Assembly: GCA_040384665.1 (NCBI GenBank)
Contig: JAZKIY010000014.1
Coordinates: forward strand, 1 to 64,000
Direction: 5' to 3'
DNA from: PCRC01 sp040384665
GTDB lineage: Bacteria; Pseudomonadota; Gammaproteobacteria; Burkholderiales; Burkholderiaceae_C
Length of the DNA stretch: 64,000 nt
Position 1 is the stretch's first letter. Every line of letters begins with the position of its first letter. This document shows, piece after piece, positions 61,630 through 64,000 of this stretch. The notes below the pieces were generated by a model, which was given only the letters and a program-made list of their open reading frames with translations, was not told the origin of the DNA and did not search any database. The position numbers were made by a program, and so were the translations under genes.

Positions 61630-64000
61630 TCAGGCCAGGCGCGCGAGCTGGTCGCGCAGCTTGGCCAGGGTGGCGGTGAAGTCGGCCACACGCTGGCGCT
61701 CTTGCGCAATCACGGCCGGTGGGGCTTTGGCCACAAAGGCCTCGTTGGCCAGCTTGCCGTGGGCTTTGGTGATCTCGCCTTCGAGGCGGTCGGCTTCCTT
61801 GCCCAGGCGGGCTTTCTCGGCCACCACGTCAATTTCCATGAACAGGCACAAACGCGCCGCGCCCACCACCGCCACGGGCGCGGCCTGCGCGGCGGCGGCC
61901 CAGGCGGCTTCGTCGTCAAACACCTTGACCTCGTTCAGCTTGGCGAGTGACTGCAACACGGGGGCGACCTGGCGCATGAAGGAGGCGTCACCCACCACGA
62001 AGAGCGGCAAGCGGGTGGCGGGGGAGACGTTCATCTCGCCGCGCAAATTGCGGCAGGCGTCGACCAAGGTCTTGAGCTTGGTGACATGGGCTTCGGCGGC
62101 TTCGTCAATCCGTTCGGGCTGGCTCACCGGGTAGGCGCTGATGCTGACCGATTCGCCGGCGCGGTCGGCGACTTTGGACACGATTTGCCAGAGCTCTTCG
62201 GTGATGAAGGGAATGATGGGGTGGGCCAGCCGCAAAATGGTTTCCAGCGTGCGGATCAGCGTGCGGCGGGTGGCGCGTTGCACGGCGGCGTCGCCGGTCT
62301 GGATCTGCACTTTGGCAATTTCCAGGTACCAGTCGCAGAACTCGTCCCACACAAAGCGGTAGATGGCGTTGGCCACGTTGTCGAGCCGGTACTCGGCAAA
62401 GCCCTTGGCCACTTCGGCCTCGGTGCGCTGCAGGGCCGAGACGATCCAGCGGTCGGCGGGGCCGAAATCGAGGTAACCGCCGGGCACACATTCTTCGGCA
62501 CCATGGGGCTTGAAGCCGCAGTCCTGGCCTTCGCAGTTCATCAGCACAAAGCGGGTGGCGTTCCACAGTTTGTTGCAGAAGTTGCGGTAGCCCTCGCAGC
62601 GTTTGCTGTCGAAGTTGATGCTGCGGCCCAGCGAGGCCAGCGAGGCGAAGGTGAAGCGCAGCGCGTCGGCACCGTAAGCGGGAATGCCGTCGGGAAATTC
62701 TTTTTCGGTCTCTTTGCGCACCTTGGGGGCGGTCTCGGGCTTGCGCAGGCCGGTGGTGCGTTTGTCGAGCAGCGGCGCCAGGGTGATGCCGTCGATCAAA
62801 TCGACCGGGTCGAGCACGTTGCCTTCGGACTTGCTCATCTTCTTGCCCTGCGCGTCGCGCACCAGGCCGTGGATGTAGACGTGTTTGAAGGGCACGCGGC
62901 CGGTGAAGTGCGTGGTCATCATGATCATCCGGGCGACCCAGAAGAAGATGATGTCGTAGCCGGTGACCAGCACGGTGCTGGGGAGGTAGAGGTCGTAGTC
63001 GGTGAGTGCTGCGGCGCCGCTTCGGAGTCCGGGCTCGCCGGCCTGGCTCATATTTGCTGCGCTCGCCAAATCGCCGGTTCCGGCAAGCCCGGACCCCTGC
63101 GCTACGGCTTCGGGCCAGCCCATGGTGCTGAAGGGGACCAACGCTGAGGAGTACCAGGTGTCGAGCACGTCTTCGTCGCGGGTCAGCGTTTTGCCTGGCG
63201 CCTTGGCCTGCGCTTCGGCTTCGTTGCGGGCGACGATGACGTTGCCGTCCTGGTCGTACCAGGCCGGAATCTGGTGGCCCCACCAGAGCTGGCGGCTGAT
63301 GCACCAGTCCTGGATGTTGTTCATCCACTGGTTGTAGGTGTTGACCCAGTTCTCGGGCACGAACTTCACGTCGCCGCTGGCCACGGCGTCGATGGCTTTT
63401 TGCGCGATGCTTTTGCCGGTCTCGTCGTTTTTGCTCATCGCCACAAACCACTGGTCGGTCAGCATGGGCTCGACGATCTGGCCGGTGCGGGTGCAGCGCG
63501 GCACCATCAGCTTGTGTTTCTTCACCTCAACCAGCGCGCCCAGCGCGTCGAGGTCAGCCACGATTTTCTTACGGGCGACGAAGCGGTCCAGGCCTTGGTA
63601 GGGTGCGGGGGCTTGCGCGTTGATTTTGGCGTCCAGCGTCAGCACGCCGATCATCGGTAGGCTGTGGCGCTGGCCCACCGCGTAGTCGTTGGGGTCGTGG
63701 GCGGGCGTGACCTTGACCACGCCGGTGCCGAAGGCTTTGTCCACATAGTCGTCGGCAATCACCGGAATCTCGCGGTCGCACAGCGGCAGCTTGACCAGTT
63801 GGCCGATCAGGTGGGCGTAGCGTTCGTCTTCCGGGTGCACCATCACCGCCACGTCGCCCAGCATGGTTTCGGGGCGGGTGGTGGCCACCGTGAGCGAGCC
63901 CGAGCCATCGGCCAGGGGGTAGGCGATGTGCCAGAGGCTGCCGTCTTCTTCTTCGCTCTCCACTTCCAGATCAGACACTGCGCTCATCAGCACCGGGTCC
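61630..64000 (-). CDS. valS: Valyl-tRNA synthetase, C-terminal part (5' end outside window)
   Basis: ValS charges tRNA-Val. The visible 789 residues include the editing domain (VATTRPETMLGDVAVMVHPEDERY), DWCISRQLWWGHQIPAWY, the KMSKSEGNVLDP loop, the anticodon-binding domain and the C-terminal coiled coil (LEGEITKAHGKLANEAFV). The HIGH motif must lie beyond base 64000, on the uncaptured side. The frame is open to the window edge. A 36-residue insert (encoded at 63001-63108) breaks the conserved stretch between FSTMGWPE and DYDLYLPSTVLVTG and is not usual for the family. Confidence 0.95.
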   Translation of the reverse strand, partial: DPVLMSAVSDLEVESEEEDGSLWHIAYPLADGSGSLTVATTRPETMLGDVAVMVHPEDERYAHLIGQLVKLPLCDREIPVIADDYVDKAFGTGVVKVTPAHDPNDYAVGQRHSLPMIGVLTLDAKINAQAPAPYQGLDRFVARKKIVADLDALGALVEVKKHKLMVPRCTRTGQIVEPMLTDQWFVAMSKNDETGKSIAQKAIDAVASGDVKFVPENWVNTYNQWMNNIQDWCISRQLWWGHQIPAWYDQDGNVIVARNEAEAQAKAPGKTLTRDEDVLDTWYSSALVPFSTMGWPEAVAQGSGLAGTGDLASAANMSQAGEPGLRSGAAALTDYDLYLPSTVLVTGYDIIFFWVARMIMMTTHFTGRVPFKHVYIHGLVRDAQGKKMSKSEGNVLDPVDLIDGITLAPLLDKRTTGLRKPETAPKVRKETEKEFPDGIPAYGADALRFTFASLASLGRSINFDSKRCEGYRNFCNKLWNATRFVLMNCEGQDCGFKPHGAEECVPGGYLDFGPADRWIVSALQRTEAEVAKGFAEYRLDNVANAIYRFVWDEFCDWYLEIAKVQIQTGDAAVQRATRRTLIRTLETILRLAHPIIPFITEELWQIVSKVADRAGESVSISAYPVSQPERIDEAAEAHVTKLKTLVDACRNLRGEMNVSPATRLPLFVVGDASFMRQVAPVLQSLAKLNEVKVFDDEAAWAAAAQAAPVAVVGAARLCLFMEIDVVAEKARLGKEADRLEGEITKAHGKLANEAFVAKAPPAVIAQERQRVADFTATLAKLRDQLARLA
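63001..63108 (-). repeat. In-frame palindromic insertion within valS
   Basis: The 108-nt segment encodes 36 residues (AVAQGSGLAGTGDLAS... GEPGLRSGAAALT) that replace about two or three residues usual in ValS. It contains an imperfect inverted repeat, GTCCGGGCTCGCCGG (63027-63041) with CCGGCAAGCCCGGAC (63080-63094), 14 of 15 pairs. The insert is rich in Ala, Gly and Ser, and no frameshift results. It looks like a mobile palindromic element tolerated in a surface loop. Confidence 0.6.

Overview
The window looks like chromosomal DNA of a high-GC betaproteobacterium, most likely Burkholderiales/Comamonadaceae. The grounds are gene content and order (DUF3460, fused FdsGB, DUF3305/DUF3306, CDP-6-deoxy-3,4-glucoseen reductase-type flavoprotein), dense short-gap operons, 'TAAAAT'-like sequences just before start codons, and a dispersed short intergenic repeat of a kind I associate with this family. 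There are no insertion sequences, phage genes, CRISPR arrays or rRNA genes. Two tRNA genes (Ser-CGA, Leu-CAA) are present. The window cuts nadA at the left edge and valS at the right edge.

Region 1 (1-11.6 kb) is cofactor synthesis. It holds nadA (partial), a pabB-pabC fusion, and a minus-strand thiamine operon thiC-thiO-thiS-thiG-thiDE preceded by a TPP riboswitch. panD sits 10 nt behind thiDE. nadB, scpA and a DUF3460 gene follow.

Region 2 (11.6-17 kb) is transport. It has a BamE-domain lipoprotein, a SulP permease, and a two-gene unit coding for a TonB-dependent receptor and a ModA-like lipoprotein. The receptor gene is preceded by a near-perfect ModE (molybdate repressor) operator, which points to molybdate or tungstate uptake across the outer membrane. 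That fits the two molybdenum- or tungsten-dependent formate dehydrogenases a few kilobases away.

Region 3 (17-38.8 kb) has metG and apbC (Mrp), then a roughly 18-kb formate oxidation block. The block contains a LysR regulator, an OFA-family (oxalate/formate) transporter, and the NAD-linked soluble formate dehydrogenase (fused FdsGB plus FdsA). Maturation and electron-transfer genes follow (DUF3305, DUF3306, an approximately seven-cluster polyferredoxin, TorD-like chaperone). A periplasmic membrane-bound formate dehydrogenase comes next (FdhX-like Tat peptide, FdhA, FdhB, small lipoprotein, cytochrome b subunit, Ala/Pro-rich exported protein), ending at a terminator and then fdhD. Both catalytic subunits use Cys, not selenocysteine.

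Region 4 (38.8-64 kb) is mostly housekeeping: an FtsX-type permease, truncated haemoglobin, exported Fe/Mn superoxide dismutase, smr, radC, fkpB-ispH, a VOC protein, serS, a thioesterase, a TauE/SafE permease with a divergent LysR gene, an orphan NarL-type regulator, trpS with an M50 protease, Sua5, a DMT exporter, a PHP phosphatase, a ferredoxin reductase, a YeeZ-like protein, DUF533 and YgiW proteins, cysM, a Nudix hydrolase, tusA, galU and valS.

The most unusual observations are the ModE box on the TonB receptor, a dispersed repeat lying inside the FdsG-FdsB linker, a 36-residue palindromic in-frame insertion in valS, and two poorly known proteins encoded within the periplasmic formate dehydrogenase operon.
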